From Actinomycetes bacterium (GTDB lineage Bacteria > Actinomycetota > Acidimicrobiia > Acidimicrobiales > RAAP-2), in NCBI GenBank assembly GCA_021782915.1, contig JAJXUK010000005.1, forward strand, positions 20,276-84,275: DNA of 64,000 nt, written 5' to 3'. The translations under genes and the position numbers were made by a program. Of the stretch, positions 42,036 through 51,476 are shown piece after piece. Positions within the stretch are counted from its first letter, which is position 1. Each line of letters starts with the position of its first letter. The notes beneath the pieces were generated by a model. That model was not told the DNA's origin, searched no databases, and saw only the letters and a program-made list of their open reading frames with translations.

Positions 42036-43253
42036 TCAGGCACCGGGCGACGCCAGGGCGCTCAACACGGCTCCCGCGAGGACGGCCTGGCCCGTCTCGT
42101 TCGGATGCAGCGACCCGTCGCTGACGATGCTCTGACCCTGGCCCGCCAGGCTCAGCAGTCGCGCCGCCCAGACGCCCGACGCGCACGCGGCGTACGGGAC
42201 CCTCGTGGGCCCCGCACGCCACAGGAGCCGGCAGGGGGCCATCCACGCGCTCGACCATCCGGGCGGGCGGGCCGTGGAGCTGACCTGGATGCCGCGAAGC
42301 GCACCCGCGGACGTCTTGGACACCGGCCCGCAGCGGAACCAGTCAACGGAGACCGGTGCCGCGGCGAGCAGGATTCGTCCGGGCGCCGCGAGCGCGACCG
42401 TGCTGAGCGCAGTCGCGATGGTCTGGTTCATCTCCTGGAGCAGCCCCGCCAGACGCTCGTAGTCGGCCGGGGAGAAGCCCAGGGACTCGCCCCAGCTCGT
42501 GCGGGGCACGGCGAAGGTCGCGCTGGCCTGACAGGCCCGTCGCGCGCCGAGGGCTGCCAGCTGCGGGTACGCCACCACCACCACGCGCCCCTGGGGCGAC
42601 ATGCGCGCGAGCACGCTCTCGTAGAGCTTCACCAGGCTCGCCTCGTCGCGAGCCACCAGGGCTGCTCGCTTCAGGTTCACCGCCGCAGAACAGGTGACGA
42701 CGTTGGCGAGGTGGCTGAGGCGCCAGACGGCGCTGGCGGCGCGTCGCCCCCTCGTCACGATCAGACTGGCGCAAGCGCCCACCACGTCCATGAAGGCCGG
42801 CGCGTCGTCCCCGCCAACACTGATCGTCACCAGCGTCGTGGAGGCACCGACCGCGCGCAGCTGGGCGGGCTCGCCCTGGTAGGTGGACTCCAGCGAGCCC
42901 ACGCTGGCTCCGGAGCACGCCGCGTTCACGAGGCTGGCCAGCCCCAGGCGCGCGGCGACCAGAGTGGGATAGGCCCCGCCGGGCGACATCGAGCGCTGGC
43001 AGCCGTCGCGGGCCGAGTCGCCCGGCTCTAAGAGCGTTACACCGGTGCCCGCTATCGGACTCGCGGCGGCGCTGGCGTAGGGCCCGTTGCCCAGTCCGGC
43101 GGCGAAGGAGTCGCCGAGGGCGACGTAGGACGCCACGGGTGTGCTCGTCGTGCTGGTCGTGCTCGTGCTCGACGCGCCCGCCGAGGTAGTGGCCAGCCCC
43201 ACGCAGAGCGAGCCCGCGAGCAGACAACTCGGAAGCAGGCGTCGCAGTTCCAT
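42036..43253 (-). CDS. secreted SGNH/GDSL-family hydrolase
   Basis: A 405-residue protein with a Sec signal peptide (MELRRLLPSCLLAGSLCVGL, cleavage probably after SAGA) and a Thr/Ser-rich linker. Catalytic motifs are ALGDSFAAG (block I, nucleophile Ser), NAACSGAS, SVGGDDAPA and SLHPN (His) near the end. It is an extracellular esterase or lipase, with several Cys pairs suited to disulfides. Substrate unknown. ATG with GGGGGTGA upstream; divergent from the MFS gene. Confidence 0.88.
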   Translation of the reverse strand: MELRRLLPSCLLAGSLCVGLATTSAGASSTSTTSTTSTPVASYVALGDSFAAGLGNGPYASAAASPIAGTGVTLLEPGDSARDGCQRSMSPGGAYPTLVAARLGLASLVNAACSGASVGSLESTYQGEPAQLRAVGASTTLVTISVGGDDAPAFMDVVGACASLIVTRGRRAASAVWRLSHLANVVTCSAAVNLKRAALVARDEASLVKLYESVLARMSPQGRVVVVAYPQLAALGARRACQASATFAVPRTSWGESLGFSPADYERLAGLLQEMNQTIATALSTVALAAPGRILLAAAPVSVDWFRCGPVSKTSAGALRGIQVSSTARPPGWSSAWMAPCRLLWRAGPTRVPYAACASGVWAARLLSLAGQGQSIVSDGSLHPNETGQAVLAGAVLSALASPGA

Positions 43254-43508
43254 CGGTCACCCCCGGTGTCTCGTCCCCACGGTATCGGGCACGCCCTCGT
43301 GGGCATCGCCGCCGCGACGACCAGGACCGACTCGAGCATCGCGCGCTCGCGTTGACCTCGACGCTCCCCGCGAGATCGCCGACCCGCTCGCGAAGAGACG
43401 CGGGTCCCCGGTCGGGTCTCTCCGAGCGGCACCGCCAATGACGATCAGGTGACAATTCAGGGCCTGATCGGCCACGATGTGACACCGGTTGGGTAGCGTG
43501 GTCGTCTC

Positions 43509-44774
43509 ATGGGTCTTCTCGACCGGCTGGTCCCGTCCGATTTTCTCGCGGAGGTGCATGGCCCACTGCGACGCATGTACCTCACGACGCTGGTCAACAC
43601 CTTCGGCAACGGCATGGCCTTCGCCATGTTCGTGGTGTACCTGCACAACGTGCGGGGCTTCTCGACCACGTTCTCGACTCTGCTGCTCACTGCCACCGCT
43701 GTGGTCGGACTCTCGGTGAGCCCCCTCTGGGGAACGCTGATCGACCGAGTGGGTCCGGGCAGGGTGGGACTGTTCTCCTACGTCGCTTCAGCGATCGGGC
43801 TCGCCGCCTGGACAACGGTGCACACCCGGCTCCAGGCCGTCGTGATCGCACTCGTCATCACGATCTTCGAAGGCGCGGGCTGGGGCCCGGGCATGGTCCT
43901 GATGACGCGACTGGTCAAGGAGGAGCACCGCCAGCGCGCCTACGGGGTGAACTTCATGTTGGTCAACATGGGCATCGGCCTGGGGCTCCTGGTGTCGGCC
44001 TCCATCGTGAGCCTGCAGCACCCGCACAGCTTCACGGTGCTCTACCTGCTCGACGCGATGGTTACCCTCGTGGCGGCCGGCATGTTCGCCACGCTCCTGC
44101 CGCACGGCAAACCCGTGCACGAGGCGACGCACGGGTCTACCGCCTCCGAGGGCTGGGGCGTCGTGCTGCGGGACCGACGCCTGCGCCTCTACGTCCTGGC
44201 CAGCATGGTGCTGCTCCTGGGCGGCTACGGCTCGGTGGACGCCGGGCTGAGCCTCTTCATCGTGAACAACCTGCACGTCTCGGTGCACGTCATCGGCATC
44301 ATCTTCTTCTTCAACACGCTCACGATCGTCGTGGCCCAGCTCTGGGTGCTCAATCGCATCGAGGGCGTGAGCCGCACGCGCACCATGGCGCTGGTGAGCG
44401 TGCTGTGGTTCCTCTTCTGGGCCGGTCTCGAGATGTCTCTGGGACTGCCCATCGTGGCCGTCGTGATCGTGCTCTGCGCGACCCAAATCGTCTTCGCCAT
44501 CGGCGAGACGATGCTGCAGCCCTCCGGAATGGCCATCATCAACCACATCGCGCCCGAACACCTGCGCGGGCGTTACAACGCCGCGGCCGGCGCGTCCTGG
44601 GGCGTCTCGAACACGCTGGCGCCCGCGATCACGGGGCTGTACTACGCCCTGCACCTGGGCGACTGGTGGCCGATCGGCACCGGGGTCACGGTTCTCGTGG
44701 GCGGCGCGCTGATGCTGCGACTGCACGCGGGACTGAGCCCGGAAGAAGACGGCGTCGCACCCGTGGCGCCCTAG
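43509..44774 (+). CDS. MFS transporter
   Basis: A 421-residue, twelve-helix major facilitator protein. The loop 2-3 motif is present as PLWGTLIDRVGPGRVGLF, and a related segment follows in the second half (APEHLRGRYNAAAG). It resembles the drug-efflux subgroup (DHA1-like), but substrate is unknown. ATG at 43509. The 3' end overlaps the convergent luciferase-like gene by 4 nt. Confidence 0.9.
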   Translation: MGLLDRLVPSDFLAEVHGPLRRMYLTTLVNTFGNGMAFAMFVVYLHNVRGFSTTFSTLLLTATAVVGLSVSPLWGTLIDRVGPGRVGLFSYVASAIGLAAWTTVHTRLQAVVIALVITIFEGAGWGPGMVLMTRLVKEEHRQRAYGVNFMLVNMGIGLGLLVSASIVSLQHPHSFTVLYLLDAMVTLVAAGMFATLLPHGKPVHEATHGSTASEGWGVVLRDRRLRLYVLASMVLLLGGYGSVDAGLSLFIVNNLHVSVHVIGIIFFFNTLTIVVAQLWVLNRIEGVSRTRTMALVSVLWFLFWAGLEMSLGLPIVAVVIVLCATQIVFAIGETMLQPSGMAIINHIAPEHLRGRYNAAAGASWGVSNTLAPAITGLYYALHLGDWWPIGTGVTVLVGGALMLRLHAGLSPEEDGVAPVAP

Positions 44775-45778
44775 GCCCTCAAGTCCGCCGCGATCTGGCG
44801 TCGGGCATCCTCGTCGAGTGGGTAGGGCAGGTACAGGCTGAAACGGTCAACCAGGTCGCCCAGCCGGGAACGGACCCGGGCCGCGACCTCGTCGAGCGGG
44901 GCCACGACCGCGAAGGCGTCTAGGACCTCGTCATCGATGCGCTCGCCCATCGCCGCCCACTCGCCGCGGCGCGACAACTCGTTCAGCTCATCCTGCAGCG
45001 CACCCCAGCCGTGGCGCTCGAGGACCGGTCGGTACGCCGGCGTGGAGCCGTAGAAGGCGATCTGCTCGCGTACCGCACGTCGAGCCGTCTCCATGGAGGC
45101 CTCCTCGCGGCCCGTCACCACGAGACCGGACAGGGACACCTGGGCGTCACGTCGGACGCGACCGGAGACGCCCAGGCCGCGCTCGAGCGCGGGCAGGCTC
45201 ACCTCGCGCAGGTAGCGCTCGGTGGTGAACGGGTGCACGAGCAGCCCGTCGCCCACCTCGCCGGCGACTTCGGTCATGCGCTCGCCCACCGCGGCGATCA
45301 GCACCTTCGGCGCCCCGTAGGGATTCGGCCCCGGGTTGAAGAATGGTGTCATCAGAGTGTGGCGATAGAACTCGCCTCGAAAGGCGAGGGTCTCACCCTG
45401 GTGCCAGCTGGCCCAGATCGCGCGCAGGGCCAGCACGTACTCGCGCATGCGCGCCGCGGGCTGGGACCACGGCATCGAGTAGCGCTTCTCGATGTGGGGC
45501 TTGATCTGCGAGCCCAAGCCAAGAAGGAGTCGGCCCTTCGAGAGCAGCTGCAGGTCATTGGCCGCGGTGGCCGTCGTCATGGGCGAGCGGCCGAAGGCCA
45601 CGACGATGCCCGTTCCCAGCTCGATGCTCTGCGTAGCGGTGGCCGCCACCGCGAGGGAAAGGAACGGGTCGTGACCGGCCTCGGCGGCCCAGAGCCCGTC
45701 GTAGCCCTCGGCCTCGGCCGCCACCGCTCGCTGGGCGATCTCCTCTAGCGGCCCGTCCAGTTCCCGATCGATGTGCAC
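44771..45778 (-). CDS. LLM class F420-dependent oxidoreductase
   Basis: A 335-residue TIM-barrel oxidoreductase of the luciferase-like monooxygenase superfamily. ELGTGIVVAFGRSPMTTA and KGRLLLGLGSQIKPHIEKRY are typical of the TIGR03617-like F420 group. GTG at 45778 is supported by a strong AGGAGG five nt upstream; the longer frame adds 22 residues that do not fit. Cofactor F420 rather than FMN is inferred from family. Substrate is unknown. Confidence 0.88.
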   Translation of the reverse strand: MHIDRELDGPLEEIAQRAVAAEAEGYDGLWAAEAGHDPFLSLAVAATATQSIELGTGIVVAFGRSPMTTATAANDLQLLSKGRLLLGLGSQIKPHIEKRYSMPWSQPAARMREYVLALRAIWASWHQGETLAFRGEFYRHTLMTPFFNPGPNPYGAPKVLIAAVGERMTEVAGEVGDGLLVHPFTTERYLREVSLPALERGLGVSGRVRRDAQVSLSGLVVTGREEASMETARRAVREQIAFYGSTPAYRPVLERHGWGALQDELNELSRRGEWAAMGERIDDEVLDAFAVVAPLDEVAARVRSRLGDLVDRFSLYLPYPLDEDARRQIAADLRA

Positions 45779-45801
45779 GAGGACCTCCTGACGCCAGAAA
45801 C

Positions 45802-46167
45802 CTATCGGCTCGCCGGCGCGCCGAGGGCGACCAGCATGAGCCACACGTCCTTGAGCTGCATCGCGATCTCCTCATCTGAGCCCCAGACGCGCCAGAGCTC
45901 GGGATGGAGTCGGGCCTCGAGCGCCGCCGCCTCGAGCAGCGAGGCCAGCGCACCGGCGATATCGTCGGCCGGCACACCGACGACGGTCTCGTCCGAGCTG
46001 TCGCCAAAGGAGACACTCATGCGCTCGTGCGCGCCCTGGTTCTGGCGCAAGCGCGAGGAGCCGAAGCGCGGGCACGCGCCGTTGAGGTGGTGTGCCAGAT
46101 TGAGGCCCCCGTAGCGAGGCCGCTCGCCCGCCTCGACACCCCGAGGCTGATAGGCGCCCGCGAGCAC
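45802..46167 (-). CDS. small hypothetical protein upstream of the F420 oxidoreductase
   Basis: An open frame of up to 121 residues, ending 23 nt before the oxidoreductase start. The C-terminal 72 residues (from an ATG at 46020) are acidic and helical: PADDIAGALASLLEAA, LHPELWRVWGSDEEIAMQL. The N-terminal part (GGLNLAHHLNGACPRFG) also looks protein-like, so the start could be GTG at 46167, but neither start has a convincing ribosome site. I do not recognise the family. Spacing suggests an operon with the oxidoreductase. Confidence 0.55.
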   Translation of the reverse strand: MLAGAYQPRGVEAGERPRYGGLNLAHHLNGACPRFGSSRLRQNQGAHERMSVSFGDSSDETVVGVPADDIAGALASLLEAAALEARLHPELWRVWGSDEEIAMQLKDVWLMLVALGAPASR

Positions 46168-46350
46168 CCGGGAACCACGCGTGCGAAGGGCGCGTCGATG
46201 ACCCGTTCGACGCTCGCGGCAGATGCGCTCTAGCCTCGACGGAGCCCTCGATCGCGTCGTGCCCTGTCGGCATACATCCCCCAGCCTCTAAAGTGGCCAG
46301 ACGGCACCCGCGCCAGCATCGACCGCCGTGGGTTCGAGCCAAAGGAAGAG

Positions 46351-47454
46351 ATGAGCGAGCGGACGCGTGGCAGGCAGAAGGAGTCATCCTCATCCGGCGT
46401 AGATCTCGCGTCGGAGCTGAGTGAGGGCGATGGACGCCGACTTCTCGAGTTCTACCGGCGCATGCTGGTCATCCGGCGCTTCGAGGAGCGAGCGGCGCGC
46501 AGCTACACCCAGGCCCTGATCGGCGGATACTGCCACCTCAACCTCGGTGAGGAGGCCGCGGTGGTGGGCCTGGTGACGGCGCTCGAGGACCGCGACTATC
46601 TCTTCACCAACTACCGCGAGCACGGTTACGCGCTGGAGCGGGGCATCTCCCCGGAGCGCGTCATGGCCGAGCTCTACGGGCGCGTCGACGGCGTCTCCAA
46701 GGGCTGGGGCGGCTCGATGCACCTGTTCGACCTCGATCACCGCCTCGTCGGGGGCTACGGCATCGTCGGCGGCCAGCTCCCCCTCGCCACCGGGGCCGGC
46801 CTGGCGATCTCCTACCGCGCCAGCGACGAGGTCGTCATGTGCACGATGGGCGATGGCACGACCAACATCGGAGCCTTCCACGAGTCTCTCAACCTGGCCG
46901 CCTTGTGGCACTTGCCCGTGGTCTACGTGATCATCAACAACCAGCTCGGCATGGGCACGACCGTGGAGCGCTCCTCGGCCGAACCCGAGCTCGCCCGCCG
47001 AGCGGCCAGCTACCGGATGGCCTCGGCGCGCGTGGACGGTCTCGATCCGCTCGCCACCTACGCCGCGGCTCGCAACGCCGTGGCCGCGGCCCGAGCCGGC
47101 GAGCCCTTCCTGCTCGAGGTCGTGAGCGAGCGGCTGCGCGGACACTCGGTCGTCGATCCGGCCAAGTACCGCTCGGCCGCGGAGGTGCAGGCACTCAGCG
47201 ATCACGACCCCGTACGCCTCGTGGGGGCTCGCCTGATGCTCGAGGGCCTCCTCGACGCGGACGCACTGGCCGTGCTGGACGAGGAGGCCAAGGCGATCGC
47301 CGAGCACGCCGCGGCCTTCGCCGAGGCGAGCCCGCACCCGGATCCGGCCACTCTCTTCGACTACAACTACGCCACCCCGGTGGCCAACGACCTGCGTCGT
47401 CTGCCCGGCGAGGCGCTCTTTGCGGCGCGTGCTCGTCCCACGGAGGTGGTGTGA
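46351..47454 (+). CDS. pdhA: 2-oxoacid (pyruvate-type) dehydrogenase E1 component, alpha subunit
   Basis: A 367-residue thiamine-diphosphate enzyme subunit. The TPP motif starts at GDGTTNIGAFHESLN and ends at VIINN; YREHGYAL and GGSMHLFD are typical E1alpha segments. With E1beta it decarboxylates a 2-oxoacid and acetylates the lipoyl domain of E2. ATG with AAAGGAAGAG upstream. First gene of a three-gene operon. Pyruvate is the likely substrate, but acetoin dehydrogenase subunits look very similar and cannot be excluded. Confidence 0.9.
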   Translation: MSERTRGRQKESSSSGVDLASELSEGDGRRLLEFYRRMLVIRRFEERAARSYTQALIGGYCHLNLGEEAAVVGLVTALEDRDYLFTNYREHGYALERGISPERVMAELYGRVDGVSKGWGGSMHLFDLDHRLVGGYGIVGGQLPLATGAGLAISYRASDEVVMCTMGDGTTNIGAFHESLNLAALWHLPVVYVIINNQLGMGTTVERSSAEPELARRAASYRMASARVDGLDPLATYAAARNAVAAARAGEPFLLEVVSERLRGHSVVDPAKYRSAAEVQALSDHDPVRLVGARLMLEGLLDADALAVLDEEAKAIAEHAAAFAEASPHPDPATLFDYNYATPVANDLRRLPGEALFAARARPTEVV

Positions 47455-48464
47455 TGGCGCTCATGACCTTCCGACAGGCCCTGCACGACACGCTGCGTGA
47501 GGAGATGCTGCGTGACGAGAGCGTCCTGCTGCTCGGCGAGGAGATCGGCGTCTTCGAGGGCTCCTACAAGATCACCGCGGGCCTGCTCGCGGAGTTCGGC
47601 GAGCGGCGCGTGCGCGACACGCCGATCGCCGAGGAGGGCTTCACCGGCGCCGCCATCGGGGCGGCCATGCTGGGCCTGCGTCCCGTGGTCGAGATCATGA
47701 CGATCAACTTCTCACTCTTGGCGCTCGACCAAATCGTCAATCACGCCGCGAAGATCTACGGCATGTTCGGCGGCCAGGCGCGCGTGCCCCTGGTCATCCG
47801 CACCCCGGGCGGGGGCGGCCAACAGCTCGGTGCAACCCACTCGCAGAACGTTGAGCTCTACTACGCCTTCGTGCCGGGCATGAAGGTCGTGGCCCCCTCC
47901 ACACCCGCAGACGCCAAAGCACTGCTGCTCGCGGCGATTCGCGACGACGACCCGGTGCTCTTCCTCGAGAACCTGACCCTCTACAACACCAAGGGCGAGG
48001 TGCCCGAAGCCAGCGTCCCCGCCGAGATCGGCCGGGCCGCCATCACACGTCCCGGCCGCGACCTCACGCTCATCGGCTACTCACGAACCGCCTGGGTAGC
48101 CAGTCAGGTCGCCGAGGAGCTCGCCGAGACCGAAGGACTAGAGATCGAGGTGATCGACCTGCGCAGTCTGCGCCCCCTCGACCGCGCCACGCTCGTCGAG
48201 TCGGTGAAGCGCACGAGCTGCGCGGTCGTGCTCGAGGACGACTGGCTCACCTACGGCATCGGCGCCGAGGTCGCGGCCAGCATCTCCGACGGAGCCTTCG
48301 ACTACCTGGACGCGCCAGTGCGGCGCGTGGCCATGGCCGAGGTTCCCCTGCCCTACTCGAAGGTCCTGGAGACCGCCGCGCTGCCCTCGCACGAGGACGT
48401 CATCAACGCCATCTACCAGACCCTGGACGCCGTCGGACGCCGTCGGCCGGGCGCACGGAGGTAA
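47454..48464 (+). CDS. pdhB: 2-oxoacid (pyruvate-type) dehydrogenase E1 component, beta subunit
   Basis: A 336-residue E1beta subunit: DESVLLLGEEIGVFEGSYK near the start, RVRDTPIAEEGFTGAAIG, and VVAPSTPADAK. The His-containing loop and C-terminal transketolase domain are complete. The ATG overlaps the pdhA stop (TGATG) with GGAGG upstream. The longer frame that begins in pdhA is not coding. It forms an alpha2beta2 E1 with PdhA. Confidence 0.92.
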   Translation: MALMTFRQALHDTLREEMLRDESVLLLGEEIGVFEGSYKITAGLLAEFGERRVRDTPIAEEGFTGAAIGAAMLGLRPVVEIMTINFSLLALDQIVNHAAKIYGMFGGQARVPLVIRTPGGGGQQLGATHSQNVELYYAFVPGMKVVAPSTPADAKALLLAAIRDDDPVLFLENLTLYNTKGEVPEASVPAEIGRAAITRPGRDLTLIGYSRTAWVASQVAEELAETEGLEIEVIDLRSLRPLDRATLVESVKRTSCAVVLEDDWLTYGIGAEVAASISDGAFDYLDAPVRRVAMAEVPLPYSKVLETAALPSHEDVINAIYQTLDAVGRRRPGARR

Positions 48465-48468
48465 CCCG

Positions 48469-49770
48469 ATGATCGAGATCACCATGCCCCGACTCTCCGA
48501 CACCATGGAGGAGGGCTCCATCGCGGTCTGGCGCAAGCAACCCGGCGATCACGTCGAGCCGGGTGACATCATCGTCGAGATCGAGACCGACAAGGCCACG
48601 ATGGAGTACGAGGCCTACGACGCGGGCACCCTCGCGGCGGTGCTCGTGCGCGAGGGCGAGACCGTCGCGATCGGAACCCCGATCGCCCTGCTCGACGATG
48701 GACGCACCAGTGCGCTAGCGCCGGCCGCGAGCGCCGTGCCGACACCCGCCAGCGAGCCCGACGTGGGCACGGCGACGGTAGCGGTGGCGACGGTGCCCTC
48801 GACGCCGGCGCCGGTCTCGCCCCGCGCGCCCGCCGTGGCGGACACGGACTTTCACGCCCGCACGGCCTCGCCGCTCGTACGCCGGCTCGCTCGAGAGCAC
48901 CACCTCGACCTGCGTGCGGTGACCGGCACCGGACCCGGGGGCCGAATCATTCGCAGCGACATCGAAGAGCTCCTGGCCGCCAGCGCCACCACCGCCTCGG
49001 TGGCCACGGCGAGCGCCCCGCCCGAGATGCGCCGCCCGTCAGCGCAGGTGACCTCGGCGGAGCAGAAGCGTGGATCGCGCCCCGTGCCCATGAGCAATCC
49101 TCGTCGCGTCATCGCCCGTCGCCTCGGTGAGAGCGCGCGCACCATCCCGCATTTCTTCGTCACCTCCGTGGCGGACGTGGAGGACCTCGTGCGCTTGCGC
49201 ACCGAGATGAACGAGCACCTCGTCACGACCGGCCAGCCGAAGATCAGTTTCAATGACCTCGTCATTCGCGCGGTCGCCCTGACGCTGCGAGCTCACCCTC
49301 AGGTCAACGCGTCCTACGTCGACGATGACAGTCCCACCATGCTCATCCACGACCGCATCAACATCGGCATGGCCGTCGCCTCCGACAATGGCCTGGTCGT
49401 GCCAGTCATCGAGGACGCCGATCAGATGTCCCTGGTCCAGATCTCGGCCCGCGCCCGCGAGCTGGCGGGCCTCGCCGACGCCAAGCGCCTGACCATCGAC
49501 CACATGTCGGGCGGAACATTCACCATCTCCAACCTCGGAATGTTCGGCGTCGAGCAGTTCACCGCGATCATCAACCCTCCCGAAGGCGCGATTCTCGCCG
49601 TCGGCTCCACCGCCCGCGAGCCCGTCGGCGTCGGCGATGACGTCGTGCTCCATCATCGCATGCGATTCACGATGTCCTCCGATCACCGCATCATCGACGG
49701 AGCGCTCGCCGCTCAGTTCCTCCAGACCTTGGGCGAGATCCTCGAGCACCCCTACTCCCTCGTCCTGTAG
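48469..49770 (+). CDS. pdhC: dihydrolipoamide acyltransferase, E2 component
   Basis: A 433-residue E2. One N-terminal lipoyl domain with the lipoylated Lys in ETDKATMEYE (about 43), a flexible Ala/Pro/Thr linker, a peripheral-subunit-binding domain (PLVRRLAREHHLDLRAV) and the catalytic core with DHRIIDG near the end. ATG follows GGAGG by seven nt. It is the last gene; no E3 dihydrolipoamide dehydrogenase follows, so E3 must be encoded elsewhere. Confidence 0.93.
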   Translation: MIEITMPRLSDTMEEGSIAVWRKQPGDHVEPGDIIVEIETDKATMEYEAYDAGTLAAVLVREGETVAIGTPIALLDDGRTSALAPAASAVPTPASEPDVGTATVAVATVPSTPAPVSPRAPAVADTDFHARTASPLVRRLAREHHLDLRAVTGTGPGGRIIRSDIEELLAASATTASVATASAPPEMRRPSAQVTSAEQKRGSRPVPMSNPRRVIARRLGESARTIPHFFVTSVADVEDLVRLRTEMNEHLVTTGQPKISFNDLVIRAVALTLRAHPQVNASYVDDDSPTMLIHDRINIGMAVASDNGLVVPVIEDADQMSLVQISARARELAGLADAKRLTIDHMSGGTFTISNLGMFGVEQFTAIINPPEGAILAVGSTAREPVGVGDDVVLHHRMRFTMSSDHRIIDGALAAQFLQTLGEILEHPYSLVL

Positions 49771-50220
49771 CGCCCGGCGCTCAGGACTGCGACGCACGCC
49801 CCTCGGCGTCGTAAGCCGGACCGAGATCACGTCCCTCCTGCACTGAGCCCAGGGCCCGCCGGGCCCGAGAAGATTGAATGGCCGTTCTCCAGCGCCGAGA
49901 AGGAACGGCCTGCGGCGGTGCTCGCTCGAGCACACGTCGCGGCCCCACTGGTTAACGTGGGCCCGCGGAGCGTGAGGAGTTCCTCGACGGGCGTCCATGG
50001 CCGAGCCAGAGCGCCAAGCGCGGCTGTCTCTCCTCAGTTCGAACTGCGGGTGACGATCAGGCTCACCAGAATCGTCGGATCCTCTCTTGATGGGCACTGT
50101 TGCGCGTCGTCTCAGGTGGGACGCAACGCAGGAACCCGGCCCTGCCGAGGAAGCGCGCATACTCCCAGGGCGGAGTGTTCCCCGCGACGTGAAATCTTAA
50201 GGTTGCCCAGTACTGTCGGC
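49771..50220. other. intergenic region after pdhC with GC-rich hairpins
   Basis: A 450-nt gap. Two inverted repeats lie near its left end: GGGCCC-gcc-GGGCCC at about 49856-49870 and GGCCGTTC (49880-49887) with GAACGGCC (49903-49910). Neither is followed by a T-run, but they are well placed to end the pdh transcript. The rest, to the ATG of the next gene, has open frames without family features. I recognise nothing else. Confidence 0.5.
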
Positions 50221-50889
50221 ATGATGCCACCGGTTACTCATCGCACCCTCGGCAAGAGCCTGATCGTTGCTGCCGCCACCTTCACTCTCGCGCTAAGTGC
50301 CGTGGCTAGCACTTCAGCCGCCGCGACCAGATCAACGTTGCCAACGATGATCAGAGCGACGATGCTCACTGACCCAACCGGAGCCTCATACCCGACACCA
50401 CTTCCTTACGGAACCCCCGTCACTCGAGAGAAGAGCCGGATGGTGACCCCCGCCACTTTTGTCGAGAACGTGGGCTGGGCCGTCGAGTGGGATGGACCCG
50501 CAGGCAACATCGGGCAGTACCCGATTCGTAGGAACGATCACGGCACCAGATGGAAGATTGCGGGCCCCTATCTCGCCATCACAGGTGCCGCGGGCGCGAA
50601 TGTCAACTCGATCACGGTGTTCACCTCTCGCATCGTGATCGCCTATTCCAAGGGCGCGAATGTCCTTGACGTGACGTGGGATGCTGGGCGACATTGGTTC
50701 AAGGCCTGGATGCCCGGCAACATCATCTCGGTCAGCTCACCGTCAACGCCGAATGGGAGTTCGGGAACGAGAGGATCGCCCGCGTCAATGTGGGTTCACG
50801 TTCGCTCTCTTGGTCACCCAACGTCCGTGTACTACTACAGCTCACACACGAGCGGACGAATTTGGCGACTAGACAGAGCGAGGCACTAG
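50221..50889 (+). CDS. secreted hypothetical protein with one BNR-like motif
   Basis: A 222-residue protein with a signal peptide (GKSLIVAAATFTLALSAVAS, Ala cleavage site nearby). The mature part is rich in aromatic and beta-type residues, with NVGWAVEWDGPAGNI and a C-terminal SSHTSGRIWRL that resembles a BNR/Asp-box (S-x-D-x-G-x-T-W). Such proteins in actinobacteria are surface or secreted and of unknown role. Lower GC at third codon positions than neighbours suggests acquired DNA. It could be the intact end of a shorter family member. Confidence 0.65.
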   Translation: MMPPVTHRTLGKSLIVAAATFTLALSAVASTSAAATRSTLPTMIRATMLTDPTGASYPTPLPYGTPVTREKSRMVTPATFVENVGWAVEWDGPAGNIGQYPIRRNDHGTRWKIAGPYLAITGAAGANVNSITVFTSRIVIAYSKGANVLDVTWDAGRHWFKAWMPGNIISVSSPSTPNGSSGTRGSPASMWVHVRSLGHPTSVYYYSSHTSGRIWRLDRARH

Positions 50890-50929
50890 GAGTCTCTCTT
50901 GAACAGAGAAGCACCGGTGCCCATCTGCT

Positions 50930-51271
50930 TCAAAGGCCCGACGGCGTTACGTATGTAGACCAATCATTCTGCGCCCTGCGCGTCCATTCGGCTGCTGTAT
51001 TGGCATTCGGGCCACGGAGATCGGCGAGAACGGGAACCGGCATCTCTCGAGCAACGTCCGGAAGGACAGACGGGCGGGAAGTTCGTGGTGAGACACCTAC
51101 GTCCTTCAGCCGCCCGCGCAGTTGCCCCACGCCAACGTGTTGCCCCAACGTAGCTTTCGGGAAGGGCCATTGACCATCCTGAACCATCGCGTGTCCGCTT
51201 CGTCCGAGTAGCCGCAAAATGAGATCGTCGAGCAACGGCGGGAGCTGACGCGGCGTCGAGCCGAAGCTTGA
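50930..51271 (-). pseudogene. remnant of a tyrosine recombinase/integrase, C-terminal part
   Basis: An open stretch of 113 codons bounded upstream by an in-frame TGA at 51272-51274 and without a credible start. The translation contains RQLPPLLDDLILRLL, then GQWPFPKATLGQHVGVGQL, then PVPVLADLRGPNANTAAEW and RRAQNDWSTYV. This layout (WLFPG-like turn, then VLADLLG-x-NTA-x-RW and DW-x-Y) is what I recall from the C-terminal end of actinobacterial transposon-type site-specific recombinases. The catalytic Arg/His/Tyr region upstream is missing, so it is a fragment. Confidence 0.55.
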
Positions 51272-51371
51272 TCAGTTTCGATCAGGCTTGACTGCCATTG
51301 GTCGAGGCGTGATGAGGAAGAGCGCTAGCGGGGCGCACGCCTCAGAGGAAGTGACCGACGCTCACGAATCG

Positions 51372-51464
51372 ATGAGGCACAACAACCAACGCCGCCAGCG
51401 TCGCCTCGGCAAACTCACGCCGGTCGAGTTCGAGCTGGCGTTCGCCGCCAATCACGCAGCATGA
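51372..51464 (+). pseudogene. C-terminal tail of an IS3-family-like transposase
   Basis: Thirty codons ending in TGA. The translation NNQRRQRRLGKLTPVEFE resembles the conserved end of IS3-type DDE transposases (YN-x-x-R-x-H-x-x-LG-x-x-TP-x-x-FE). Upstream in the same frame no integrase core is visible, so only the last piece survives. It lies between the recombinase remnant and a shortened nucleotidyltransferase, consistent with an old insertion site. Confidence 0.5.
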
Positions 51465-51476
51465 TGTTCACAACCG

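Noticed and set aside
43254..43508. Open frames between the SGNH hydrolase and MFS genes
   Set aside because: No motif or ribosome site; this is a divergent promoter region.
50676..51173. 165-codon plus-strand frame after the secreted protein
   Set aside because: Overlaps the secreted protein in another frame and the recombinase remnant on the other strand; no motif; unusual composition.
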